64,000 bases of DNA from Sphingomonas sp. GTDB lineage: Bacteria > Pseudomonadota > Alphaproteobacteria > Sphingomonadales > Sphingomonadaceae. Both the position numbers and the translations under genes were made by a program. The notes below the pieces were generated by a model that was not told the DNA's origin, did not search any database, and was given only the letters and a program-made list of their open reading frames with translations. The DNA lies in NCBI GenBank assembly GCA_017418975.1, contig JAFOMG010000003.1:1-64000 (forward strand), in the 5' to 3' direction. Shown here piece by piece: positions 7,187-15,433 of this stretch (the stretch's first letter is position 1; each line of letters opens with the position of its first letter).

Positions 7187-8305
7187 ATGATGGGGGCAAG
7201 GCCGATGGCGCCGGTGGCGCTGCTGATGCTGGCCGCCTGCATTCCGCAGACCGGCGGCGGCTATCGCGATCGGGGTTATGATGCCCCGCCCACGCAGCGG
7301 CAGGACCGTCGCCCGCGCTCCCAGCCGGAGCAGGACGGATGGGAGCGCCCCGCGCTCGGCAACGAGCAGGACGTCCGCCGCCTCCCCGCCCCGCCGCCCG
7401 CCTGGCAGGCGCGCAAGGTGCAGGCGGATTCGCGAGTCGTGGCGGGCAGCAGCTACACCGTCCAGCCCGGCGACTCGCTGCGTTCGATCTCGGTGAAGAC
7501 CGGCGCCGGATCGGAAGCGATCGCGCGCGCCAACAACATCCCCTCGCCCTTCGTGATCCGCGTCGGCCAGAAGCTGACGATCCCGGGCGGCCGCTATCAC
7601 CTGGTCCGCGACGGCGAGACCGGCATCGCCATCGCCATCGCCTATGGGGTCGACTGGTCGCGAATCATCGCGGTCAACGATCTGGAAGAGCCGTACATCC
7701 TGCGCACCGGCCAGCGGCTGCTGATCCCCGACACCGCTTCGCCCTCGGGCCGGCCCGAGACGATCGAGCAGCGCGCCGCGCGCTTCCATCTCGATCTGGG
7801 CGTCGACGATATCGTCACCGGCGGCCAGCCCGCCATTGCCGAGAAGGCCAGGCCGGCCCAGCCGACCGCTTCCTCCGCGCGCGTGCTGGCGCCCACCACC
7901 CCGGTGGCGGCGCCGGCACGGCTCGCGGGCGGTTTCCAATGGCCGCTTCGGGGCAATGTGATCCGGCACTTCGGCCCGGGGGCAAGCGGGGAGCGCAATG
8001 ACGGCATCAAGATCGCCGTGCCGCTCGACACGCCCGTGCTCGCCGCGGCGGACGGCGTGGTCGCCTATGTCGGCTCGGACATCCCGGCGCTGGGCGGCCT
8101 GGTGATCCTTCGCCATGGCGATGGCTGGACGACCGTCTATGGTCATGCCGGCCAGCTGCTCGTGCAGCGCGGCCAGGCAGTGAAGAAGGGCCAGATGATC
8201 GCGCTATCCGGCAATTCGGGCTTTGCGGACCGCCCCGAGCTCCATTTCGAGATCCGTCAGGGCCGCAATCCCGTCGATCCGCTGCCGAGGCTGCCCGCGC
8301 GCTGA
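7187..8305 (+). CDS. NlpD-like lipoprotein: two LysM domains and degenerate LytM/M23 domain
   Basis: The protein starts with a lipoprotein signal ending in LMLAAC, then a Pro/Arg/Gln-rich linker, LysM 1 (about residues 90-132), LysM 2 (137-181) and a C-terminal M23/LytM domain (249-368). LysM domains bind peptidoglycan. In the M23 domain the first zinc motif reads NDGIK instead of H-x3-D, and the HxH motif reads ELH, so zinc cannot be bound normally. This matches E. coli NlpD/EnvC, non-enzymatic activators of cell-separation amidases. The frame is open to ATG 7166, but 7187 has a G-rich ribosome binding site and a cleaner signal peptide. The stop overlaps the start of the next gene by one base. 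Confidence 0.88.
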   Translation: MMGARPMAPVALLMLAACIPQTGGGYRDRGYDAPPTQRQDRRPRSQPEQDGWERPALGNEQDVRRLPAPPPAWQARKVQADSRVVAGSSYTVQPGDSLRSISVKTGAGSEAIARANNIPSPFVIRVGQKLTIPGGRYHLVRDGETGIAIAIAYGVDWSRIIAVNDLEEPYILRTGQRLLIPDTASPSGRPETIEQRAARFHLDLGVDDIVTGGQPAIAEKARPAQPTASSARVLAPTTPVAAPARLAGGFQWPLRGNVIRHFGPGASGERNDGIKIAVPLDTPVLAAADGVVAYVGSDIPALGGLVILRHGDGWTTVYGHAGQLLVQRGQAVKKGQMIALSGNSGFADRPELHFEIRQGRNPVDPLPRLPAR

Positions 8306-9312
8306 TGGCGCTCAGGCCGTCCTCCATGCTGAAGCGCAAGTCGAGCCTGCCCGTCTGGGCCTCGATCGGATGGCGCGTGCTGGCGGTGCTGGCCCTGCTC
8401 GCGCTGGCGGTGGGCGTCCATTGGATCGAGCGCGACGGGCTGAAGGATTCGGCGGACGGGCAGGTCAGCTTCCTCGACATCCTCTATTTCACGTCGATCT
8501 CGATAACCACGACCGGCTATGGCGACATCGTGCCGGTGAGCAATTCGGCGCGGATGTTCGACGCGTTCGTCGTCACGCCGATCCGCATCTTCGTGGTGCT
8601 GCTCTTCCTCGGCACCGCCTATAATTTCGTGCTCAAGCGCACCTGGGAAAAATGGCGTATGGCAGTGATCCAGCGGACCCTTTCGGGGCACATCATCGTG
8701 GCGGGATACGGCACCACCGGCTCGGAGACCGTCGACGAGCTGATCGCGCGCGGCCGCCAGCCGGGCAGCATCGTGGTGATCGACCAGAACGAGGCCAATA
8801 TCGCCCGTGCCGAGGAACGCGGCTGCATCGTCCTGCAGGCGGACGCGACGCGCGACCAGGTGCTCCAGGACGTGCACCTCACGAGCGCCGAATCGATGAT
8901 CGTCTGCGCCGGCCGCGACGACACGTCGATCCTGATCACCCTTACCGCGCGGCACCTGGCGGCCGGCGTCCCGATCAGCGTGATCGTGCGCAACGAGGAC
9001 AATGAGCTCCCGGCACGGGCAGCGGGCGCGACGACGGTGGTGAACCCGGTGAGCTTCGCCGGGCTGCTGCTGGCCAGCTCGTGCCAGGGCCGCCACCTCG
9101 CCGACTATCTGACCGACCTCGCCTCGATCCACGGCACGGTCGAGCTTGCCGAGCGCAAGGTGCGGCCGGAGGAAATCGGCAAGCCGCTATCGGCGATCGC
9201 GACCGGGCTGGGCGTGCGCATTTATCGCGGCGGCGCGCCCCATGGCCACAAGGCGCCCGAGGCACAGGCGCTGCAGTCCGGGGACACGATCCTGGAGATC
9301 GTGACGGGATAG
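8305..9312 (+). CDS. Potassium channel family protein with RCK (TrkA-N) domain
   Basis: This 335-residue protein is a two-TM ion channel subunit with a cytosolic RCK domain. TM1 spans about 17-40, the selectivity filter TTTGYGD is at 68-74, TM2 is about 85-105, and the Rossmann-type RCK domain begins with HIIVAGYGTTGSE near 127. The C-terminal region (about 265-335) resembles a TrkA-C-like ligand domain. It should form tetrameric K+ channels in the inner membrane gated by a ligand of the RCK ring. The start codon overlaps the stop of the upstream lipoprotein gene (TGATG), indicating translational coupling. Confidence 0.9.
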   Translation: MALRPSSMLKRKSSLPVWASIGWRVLAVLALLALAVGVHWIERDGLKDSADGQVSFLDILYFTSISITTTGYGDIVPVSNSARMFDAFVVTPIRIFVVLLFLGTAYNFVLKRTWEKWRMAVIQRTLSGHIIVAGYGTTGSETVDELIARGRQPGSIVVIDQNEANIARAEERGCIVLQADATRDQVLQDVHLTSAESMIVCAGRDDTSILITLTARHLAAGVPISVIVRNEDNELPARAAGATTVVNPVSFAGLLLASSCQGRHLADYLTDLASIHGTVELAERKVRPEEIGKPLSAIATGLGVRIYRGGAPHGHKAPEAQALQSGDTILEIVTG

Positions 9313-9380
9313 GAAGGGGAGCCTCAGGCTCGCCGCCGCCGCCCCGGCCATTCTCTAGCTCACCCCGGCCATTCTCCACC

Positions 9381-9517
9381 GTCATCCCCGCGCAGGCGGG
9401 GATCCAGGACCACGGGCGGATTGCGCGCGATCAAGCCCTGGGCTCCCCGGAGAGCGGCTCACCCGGTGGCATCGCTGTCCCGCGACTACCCTGGATCCCC
9501 GCCTGCGCAGGGATGAC
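9381..9517. repeat. Palindromic repeat unit A, single copy
   Basis: The outer arms are GTCATCCCCGCGCAGGCGGG and its inverse. The interior (CCACGGGCGGATTGCGCGCG and onward to CTACCCTGG) matches the A unit at 54786-54920 in the same orientation and differs from the interior of copy 42-176, so at least two subfamilies exist. No B unit follows. Confidence 0.85.
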
Positions 9518-9827
9518 GAGAGAGGGATATGAGTCCTCAACCCAGGCCACATGCCCGCCCCCTGGCAGCCACAGCTTGCAATGTAGGATTTCGCCTGCTG
9601 GGCTCACACAGCCGTGGTCCTGCCTCGGCGGCTCTTTGACCCTGTTGGAAAGATAGGATCGCGCTCGCGCAAGGATGTTACGAGATGGCTGGCATTGCCG
9701 GGAAGATAGGGAAAACAAGCCCGCGCCGAAATCGGCGCAGGGTACGACCTTCGGGACCTTTGTCGAGCGGATCCGGCGCAAGATGTAGGGCATCCGGGCC
9801 ACCTTGCGACGGGACTGATGCCGAAGC
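9518..9827. other. Gene-free stretch after repeat A
   Basis: I find no convincing gene here. The minus-strand frame is open through the region, but the peptide is unlike any family I know and runs into the repeat. A perfect hairpin GCGCCGA-AA-TCGGCGC lies at 9723-9738, about 90 bp behind the stop of the acetyltransferase gene, and could end its transcript. Confidence 0.4.
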
Positions 9828-10589
9828 TCAAAGGCTCTCCCGCGCCTCGTCGCACTCCTCGCAGCCTTCCTCGGCGCCGTGCAGGAACAGCAGCGGATCG
9901 GCACGGACCTTCTCGGCGGCGATCCGCACCAGATCCTCGGCGTCCATCAGCCGGGCCTCGGCATGGCCGACCCTGCCCTCGCGCAGCAGGCCCGCCGCGC
10001 TCAGCCAGGCATTGGCCAGCTCGAACTTCTCGCAGCAGCTGTCATTCTCGCCATAATGCACCTCGGCGCCGCCGGCATCGATATAGTGGAAGTCGCTGCG
10101 ATAGGGCGCGCCGCCGACCAGTTCGGCCAGGTGCAGCATGGTGTTGGCGTGATGGCCGATGCCGAGCAGCAGCACCTGCCCGCCGGCCCGGCGGATACGG
10201 TCGATCGCGCTGTCCGGCGCGGCGGGCGGCAGCACGAAGGGGCCGCCGGTGATCCATGCGGCCCTGGGGCCGCGCGCCGAGACCGCGTCGAAATGCGCGC
10301 TGCGCAATACCCCGGGCATGCGCCAGAACAGGTCGGCGACGATGCCCAGATCGTCGCGATTGGGCGTGGCCGCCGGATCGAAGGGCGCATCGTCGTCGCC
10401 GGTCGCCGAGGGCATGGCGAGCGTGCCCTCCGGCCCCAGCACCGCAGTGAGCGCTTCGATCAGCCCCTCGGGCCCGCCCGCGACCGGGCGGACGGCGCGA
10501 TAGCTCATATGGACGAGCAGCACGCCGCCTTCGCGCACGCCCAGCTCGCGCAGCTGGGCGCGCAGCTTCTCTTGGGAAATCGTCTCCAT
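9828..10589 (-). CDS. AAC(3)-family N-acetyltransferase
   Basis: A 253-residue protein of the antibiotic acetyltransferase (AAC(3)/YokD) fold, acetyl-CoA dependent. Family signs are LLVHMSYRAV near residue 25, GPEGTLAMPSATGDDDAPFDP near 52-72, the FWRMPGVLRSAHF block, and LLLGIGHHANTMLHLAE near 140, which holds the conserved His-Asn. A Cys-rich acidic tail (GCEECDEA) is unusual. Members include aminoglycoside 3-N-acetyltransferases, but many chromosomal ones act on other amines, so resistance is possible rather than shown. ATG at 10589 is good and the gene is divergent from the DMT-type gene at 10625. Confidence 0.87.
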   Translation of the reverse strand: METISQEKLRAQLRELGVREGGVLLVHMSYRAVRPVAGGPEGLIEALTAVLGPEGTLAMPSATGDDDAPFDPAATPNRDDLGIVADLFWRMPGVLRSAHFDAVSARGPRAAWITGGPFVLPPAAPDSAIDRIRRAGGQVLLLGIGHHANTMLHLAELVGGAPYRSDFHYIDAGGAEVHYGENDSCCEKFELANAWLSAAGLLREGRVGHAEARLMDAEDLVRIAAEKVRADPLLFLHGAEEGCEECDEARESL

Positions 10590-10624
10590 CTTGACCCTGA
10601 TGCCATCCCGGCCATGGTCGCGCC

Positions 10625-10981
10625 ATGTCCGAAATGCTCCTTGCCCGCCTTCTGCCGATCCTGCTGCTGATCGGCTCGAACGTGTTCATGACCTTCGCCT
10701 GGTACGGGCATCTGAAGTTCAAGCAGGCGCCGCTGCTGCTCGTCATTCTGGCGAGCTGGAGCATCGCCTTCGTCGAATATTGCCTGGCGGTGCCGGCCAA
10801 TCGCTGGGGCAGCGCGGTCTATTCGGCGGCGCAGCTCAAGGCGATGCAGGAAGTGATCACCCTCACCGTGTTCGTCGGCTTCTCGATCCTCTATCTCGGC
10901 CAGAGGATCACGGTGAATCACCTGATCGGCTTCACGCTGATCGCGGCGGGTGCCTGGTTCATCTTCCGCGCGCCCGGCTGA
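10625..10981 (+). CDS. DMT-superfamily small membrane protein (DUF486)
   Basis: This 118-residue inner membrane protein has four predicted TM helices and the DUF486 pattern: NVFMTFAWYGHLKF, then SWSIAFVEYCLAVPANRWG, then LKAMQEVITLTVFVGFSILY. DUF486 proteins belong to the drug/metabolite transporter superfamily, and their substrates are not established. Length and layout are normal for the family. It is divergent from the acetyltransferase gene with only 35 bp between starts, so the two promoters must overlap. rimO follows on the same strand. Confidence 0.88.
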   Translation: MSEMLLARLLPILLLIGSNVFMTFAWYGHLKFKQAPLLLVILASWSIAFVEYCLAVPANRWGSAVYSAAQLKAMQEVITLTVFVGFSILYLGQRITVNHLIGFTLIAAGAWFIFRAPG

Positions 10982-11061
10982 CCCCGCGGCACCGGCCGAA
11001 TCGCTCCCCGAAAGCATCGGCCTAGCTTTTTCGGCGAAAATCCCTATGTCGCCCGCCAATC

Positions 11062-12393
11062 ATGGCAACCAAACTCCCCGAGGCGCCCCGCGTGGGCATG
11101 GTGTCGCTCGGCTGTCCCAAGAACCTTGTCGACAGCGAGCGGATCCTCACCAAACTGCGCAGCGACGGCTATGCGATGTCGCCCGACTATGCCGGCGCCG
11201 ACGTCGTGCTCGTCAACACCTGTGGCTTTCTGGACAGCGCCAAGGAAGAATCGCTCGAGGCGATCGGCGAGGCGATCGCCGAGAATGGCCGGGTGATCGT
11301 CACCGGCTGCATGGGCAAGGAAGCCGAGACGATCCGCGCCCGCTTCCCCAATGTGCTCGCCGTCACCGGCGCGCATCAATATGAGGAAGTGGTCGGCGCG
11401 GTGCACGAGGCGGCGCCGATGCCGCCCTCGCCCTTCGTCAACCTGGTGCCGGACGCGGGCCTGAAGCTCACGCCGCGCCACTACAGCTATCTGAAGATCT
11501 CCGAGGGCTGCAACCATCGCTGCGCCTTCTGCATCATCCCGGCGCTGCGCGGCGACCTGGTAAGCCGCCGCCCCGACGCGATCCTGCGCGAGGCGGAGAA
11601 GCTGGTTGAGGCCGGGACGAAGGAGCTGCTGGTCATCAGCCAGGACACTTCGGCTTACGGCGTCGACATCCGCAAGGAGCCGCGGATGTGGAAGGGCCAG
11701 GAAGTCATCCCCCACATGACCGATCTCGCCCGCGAGCTCGGCAGGATCGCCCCCTGGGTGCGGCTGCACTATGTCTATCCCTATCCCCATGTCGACCAGG
11801 TCATCCCGCTGATGGCCGAGGGGCTGGTCCTCCCCTATCTCGACATTCCGTTCCAGCATGCCAGCCCGTCGGTGCTCCGTTCGATGAAGCGCCCGGCCAA
11901 TGAGGCCAAGGTGCTCGAGCGGCTGCGCAACTGGCGCGCGATCGCGCCGGACCTGACGATCCGCTCGACCTTCGTCGTCGGCTTTCCCGGTGAGACCGAG
12001 GCGGATTTCCAGTATCTGCTCGACTGGCTCGACGAGGCCCAGCTCGACCGGGTTGGCGCGTTCCGCTTCGAGCCGGTCGAAGGCGCCGCCGCCAACGACC
12101 TGCCCGGCGCGGTGCCCGAGGAGGTCAAGGAAGAGCGCTATGCCCGGATCATGGAGAAGACCGCGGCGATCAGCGCGGCCAAGCTCCAGGCCAGGATCGG
12201 CCGCACGCTCGAAGTGATCATCGACGAGGTCGGCGAGGAAGGCGGCGCCACCGGCCGCAGCCAGGCCGATGCGCCGGAGATCGACGGCGAAGTGTTCCTG
12301 CGCGACGCGGGGCATCTTCGCCAGGGCGATATCGTGCGGGTCGAGATCGAGGACGCGGACGAGCACGACCTCTATGGCGTGCCGCTGGCCTGA
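11062..12393 (+). CDS. rimO: Ribosomal protein uS12 methylthiotransferase RimO
   Basis: The 443-residue radical SAM enzyme attaches a methylthio group to Asp of ribosomal protein S12. The N-terminal UPF0004 domain has conserved cysteines in [21 protein letters not shown] and VTGCMGKEA, which hold one 4Fe-4S cluster. The radical SAM motif CxxxCxxC is in [13 protein letters not shown] near residue 150. A C-terminal TRAM domain starts near 375. The [10 protein letters not shown] signature and single TRAM distinguish RimO from MiaB. It starts at ATG 11062 and ends before a strong hairpin. Confidence 0.96.
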   Translation: MATKLPEAPRVGMVSLGCPKNLVDSERILTKLRSDGYAMSPDYAGADVVLVNTCGFLDSAKEESLEAIGEAIAENGRVIVTGCMGKEAETIRARFPNVLAVTGAHQYEEVVGAVHEAAPMPPSPFVNLVPDAGLKLTPRHYSYLKISEGCNHRCAFCIIPALRGDLVSRRPDAILREAEKLVEAGTKELLVISQDTSAYGVDIRKEPRMWKGQEVIPHMTDLARELGRIAPWVRLHYVYPYPHVDQVIPLMAEGLVLPYLDIPFQHASPSVLRSMKRPANEAKVLERLRNWRAIAPDLTIRSTFVVGFPGETEADFQYLLDWLDEAQLDRVGAFRFEPVEGAAANDLPGAVPEEVKEERYARIMEKTAAISAAKLQARIGRTLEVIIDEVGEEGGATGRSQADAPEIDGEVFLRDAGHLRQGDIVRVEIEDADEHDLYGVPLA

Positions 12394-12402
12394 CGCGAGC
12401 AA

Positions 12403-12425
12403 GGCGGTGCCGCGGGGGCACCGCC
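12403..12425. terminator. Hairpin between convergent genes
   Basis: GGCGGTGCC-GCGGG-GGCACCGCC is a perfect 9-bp stem between the end of rimO and the end of the convergent small membrane protein gene. It has no T run, but position and strength suit a bidirectional terminator. Confidence 0.55.
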
Positions 12426-12438
12426 CGCCCCCTAGAGC

Positions 12439-12714
12439 TCAGCGCGCCTTGGCGTTCAGCCCCATCACCGACTCGACGACGGTCGCGACGGCGAGGCCGC
12501 CGAAGAACGCGGTCAGGCCGGTGGTGATCAGCCCCTGATCGCGCAGCATCGGCTCGAACAGATTGACGGCGATCACGCCGCCCGCCGCGCCGAGAATGCC
12601 GTCGACCAGCCGCCACCAGGGCTCGGGATCCGGATGTGGCGGCCGTGGCCAGCGCCACCAGCCCGGCCATTTGGTGCCACACCACCCCATCATCGCTGCA
12701 AATGCAAATAACAT
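12439..12714 (-). CDS. Small membrane protein, 91 aa, unknown
   Basis: ATG at 12714 follows GAGGGGAATTGCC, a usable ribosome binding site, and beats the longer frame to 12780. The product starts with a Trp/Pro-rich segment (MGWCGTKWPGWWRWPRPP) and then has two hydrophobic helices with many Gly and Ala (DGILGAAGGVIAVNLFEP and LTAFFGGLAVATVVESVMG). This layout recalls GlsB/YeaQ- or transglycosylase-associated-type membrane mini-proteins, but the resemblance is weak and I do not assign a family. Confidence 0.7.
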   Translation of the reverse strand: MLFAFAAMMGWCGTKWPGWWRWPRPPHPDPEPWWRLVDGILGAAGGVIAVNLFEPMLRDQGLITTGLTAFFGGLAVATVVESVMGLNAKAR

Positions 12715-12992
12715 GGCAATTCCCCTCTCAATCGAGGTGAGTAAAATGCTTCGTATATGCTGCAACCCCGCTGCGATCATAACAGCTATCTACTTCAAGT
12801 AGAACATATTAGATTTTGCATTACCGGGAGGCGATCTCCGATGTTACTAACAGGCAATTACACCGTTTCGGCGCAACATGTGACGATACTTCGACGATTC
12901 CATGCCGGGTGCGCATGGCGCGCGCGCCAAACGGAAAGATGACGGAAACGGCAGGCTGGCCTAAGCTTGCGCGACCACGCTCCGGAGGCCCC

Positions 12993-14396
12993 ATGTTCCG
13001 ACCCGCCCTCGCCGCCGCCCTTCTCATCGCCACCCCCGCCGCCGCGCAGCAGCTCTCCGCCGACGAGACCGCCAGGGTCGACACCATCGTCGCCGATGCG
13101 CTCAAATCGTCGGGCGTGCCCTCGGCCTCGGTCGCGATCGTGCGCGACGGTCGGATCGTCTTCGCCAAGGCCTATGGCGATCAGGGCCCGGGCATGAAGG
13201 CGACCAGCCCGGCGGCGAAATACCAGATCGCCTCGATCTCCAAGCAGTTCACCGCCGCGGCGATCCTGCTGCTCGAGGACGAGGGCAAGCTCGGCCTCGA
13301 CGACAAGGTGTCGAAATGGGTGCCGGACATCACGGGCGCAGACCGGATCAGCATCCGCCAGCTGCTCAGCCACACCGCCGGCATCCAGGACTATTGGCCG
13401 CAGGATTATGACTTCGCCGCGATGGAGAAGCCGGTGACGCCGCGGCAGATCCTCGATCGCTGGGCGAAGAAGCCGCTCGATTTCGAGCCCGGCACCGCCT
13501 GGCAATATTCGAACACCGGCTATGTCGTCGCCGGCATGATCATCGAGAAGGCCTCGGGCATGAAGCTGCTCGACTATCTCCGGAAGAAGATCTTCAAGCC
13601 GCTCGGCATCGACGCGATGGATCAGGACTATGCGGTGGGCAAGGGTTTCCCCCAGGGCAACCACCGCTTCGCGCTCGGCCCCGTCCGCGCGGCCCGGCCG
13701 GCGGCGCATGGCTGGCTATGGGCGGCAGGCGAGCTGGCCATGTCGGCCAGCGACCTTGCCAAATGGGACATCGCCCGGATCGACCGCAAGATCCTGAGCC
13801 CCGAGGACTGGGCGACGCAGGAAACCGCGATCAAGCTCACCAACGGCAGCGATACCCATTATGGCCTCGGCGTGTCGCTCGGCAATCGCGCGGGTGACAA
13901 GACCGTCGCGCATGGCGGCGAGGCGGTGGGCTTCCTCTCCGACAATTTCGTGATGCCCGGCAAGCGCTTCGCCGTGGTCGCCTTGGTCAATGCCGATTTC
14001 GGCGGCGCGCAGGACGCGATCACCGGCGGGATCACCGATCTCCTCTATCCCGTCCCCCAGCCCGCTCCCGTCATCTCGGAGGACCTCTATCGCGACCAGC
14101 TCGCGCGCAAGCTGTTCGACCAGCTCCGCGCCGGCACGCTCGACCGGTCGCAGCTCACCGAGGACGCCAGCTATTATTTCACCGCCCAGGCGACCGGGGA
14201 CTATCACGCCAGCCTCGCCCCGCTGGGCGATCCGGCGAGCTTCACCGCGCGCGGCAAGCCGCGGCTGCGCGGCGGCTTCGTCAACCGCAACTACGACATC
14301 GTCTATGCCGATGGCCGCAAGCTGATCGCCATCACCTATGCCGAGCCGGGCAAGGAAGGGAAGTTCGAGCAGTTCCTGGTCCAGCCGAGGGATTGA
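12993..14396 (+). CDS. Serine hydrolase, class C beta-lactamase family (periplasmic)
   Basis: The 467-residue protein starts with a Sec signal peptide ending ATPAAAQQ. The penicillin-binding fold motifs are SISK (SxxK, residues 81-84), YSN (172-174) and HGG near 305 in place of KTG. These set the nucleophile Ser81. A C-terminal extra domain of about 110 residues follows. Members act as esterases, D-aminopeptidases or beta-lactamases; the substrate cannot be told from sequence. ATG at 12993 is preceded by GGAGG and gives the signal peptide, so upstream open frame is ignored. The 278-bp gap before it is AT-richer and probably holds the promoter. The stop overlaps the next start by one base. Confidence 0.88.
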   Translation: MFRPALAAALLIATPAAAQQLSADETARVDTIVADALKSSGVPSASVAIVRDGRIVFAKAYGDQGPGMKATSPAAKYQIASISKQFTAAAILLLEDEGKLGLDDKVSKWVPDITGADRISIRQLLSHTAGIQDYWPQDYDFAAMEKPVTPRQILDRWAKKPLDFEPGTAWQYSNTGYVVAGMIIEKASGMKLLDYLRKKIFKPLGIDAMDQDYAVGKGFPQGNHRFALGPVRAARPAAHGWLWAAGELAMSASDLAKWDIARIDRKILSPEDWATQETAIKLTNGSDTHYGLGVSLGNRAGDKTVAHGGEAVGFLSDNFVMPGKRFAVVALVNADFGGAQDAITGGITDLLYPVPQPAPVISEDLYRDQLARKLFDQLRAGTLDRSQLTEDASYYFTAQATGDYHASLAPLGDPASFTARGKPRLRGGFVNRNYDIVYADGRKLIAITYAEPGKEGKFEQFLVQPRD

Positions 14397-15304
14397 TGCG
14401 CCTTCCCGCCCTGGTTGCCGCCCTATTGTTCACCGCCAGCCCGCCCGACGCCGCAACGGTGCGGCCAGTCGATCCGCTGAGCGTGCGGGACGACGATTTC
14501 GCCCGGCACCGCGACCCGACGGAATGGCGGGGACTGGCCGTCTCGGCCGTGGAATTCCGCGAGGAGCGGGCCCGCTGGCGCCTGTGGCGCATCGCCAATG
14601 CGGAGCGCCCCCGGGGGCCGCTCTTCTTCGTGCCGCACGACAATGAGAATGCCGGGTTCGAGGCCGGGCTGATGGCCGTGCGGAAATATGGCGGCGTGCT
14701 GATCGCGATCGACTCCGGCATCTCGCCCGGCAGCGACGGCAAGCGGCTGAACGAGGCGGTGGACTATGGCAGGCCGATCGACCCCAATCGCAATTTCGAC
14801 ACCGCGCTCCCCGGCTATGCGCGCAACGTCCTGGCCGATCTCGCGCATGGCGCCTGGCCGATCATCGCGCTCCACACCAACGCCAAGGGCTTCGAAACGG
14901 CCGGCTCGCGCTGCAACAAGGGGGATCAGGAGGGCAGCGGGATCATCTCGATCCGCTATTGCGACGACACGCTGATCCCGAGCCCCTCGCTATCGAAGGC
15001 CTGGCCGTTCGACGATGACGACACCGTCGCCTTCGCCACCTTCCTCGCCAGGGATCCGCCCGGCGCCGCCTTTTGCCGCGACGCGATGGTCGGCGCGGAT
15101 TTCAACGTCGTGCAGGAGCGCGTGGTGACCAGCGACGGCTCGCTCTCCAACTATGCCGTGCTGCACGGGCTCGCCTATCTCAACTTCGAGACACTCGACC
15201 GCGGGCTGGATCCCGCCGAGCTCGCCCAGGCGCGCGACCGGCTCGGCTTCATGATCGACCGCGCGATCGCCCTGTGCGCGCCGGGGGTGAAGGCACTGCG
15301 CTGA
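14396..15304 (+). CDS. Putative periplasmic M14-like metallopeptidase-fold protein
   Basis: The start ATG overlaps the stop of the serine hydrolase gene by one base, so translation is likely coupled. The 302-residue product has a signal peptide (LVAALLFTASPPDAA). Three segments match the zinc carboxypeptidase (M14) plan: VPHDNENAG with H81 and E84 (HxxE), DPNRNF at 129-134, and IALHTN with H160. A downstream NKGDQEGSGI region is also reminiscent of amidase or desuccinylase members. I infer a zinc hydrolase acting on periplasmic peptides or cell-wall fragments, together with the upstream serine hydrolase. No exact family name is certain. Confidence 0.65.
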   Translation: MRLPALVAALLFTASPPDAATVRPVDPLSVRDDDFARHRDPTEWRGLAVSAVEFREERARWRLWRIANAERPRGPLFFVPHDNENAGFEAGLMAVRKYGGVLIAIDSGISPGSDGKRLNEAVDYGRPIDPNRNFDTALPGYARNVLADLAHGAWPIIALHTNAKGFETAGSRCNKGDQEGSGIISIRYCDDTLIPSPSLSKAWPFDDDDTVAFATFLARDPPGAAFCRDAMVGADFNVVQERVVTSDGSLSNYAVLHGLAYLNFETLDRGLDPAELAQARDRLGFMIDRAIALCAPGVKALR

Positions 15305-15433
15305 ACGCCGGCGGTCACCTGGGCCGCATCGACTCCCTCCCCTTCCGGCGGCGAGGGAAGGAAGCCGAATGCCGAAATCCCAGGTCGCGGAGGCGCCCGC
15401 TCCGTCGCGCCGCCCGAAGGGGGATCGGGGGAG

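Noticed and set aside
9431..9904. 157-codon minus-strand frame over the A repeat
   Set aside because: It ends inside the repeat, encodes the typical repeat-derived stretch VIPAQAGIQ, and overlaps the end of the acetyltransferase gene.
12841..12942. Short plus-strand frame starting MLLTGNYTVSAQHV
   Set aside because: It has a GGAGG-like stretch upstream, but is only 33 codons, its codon use is unlike nearby genes, and it lies in the likely promoter of the serine hydrolase gene.
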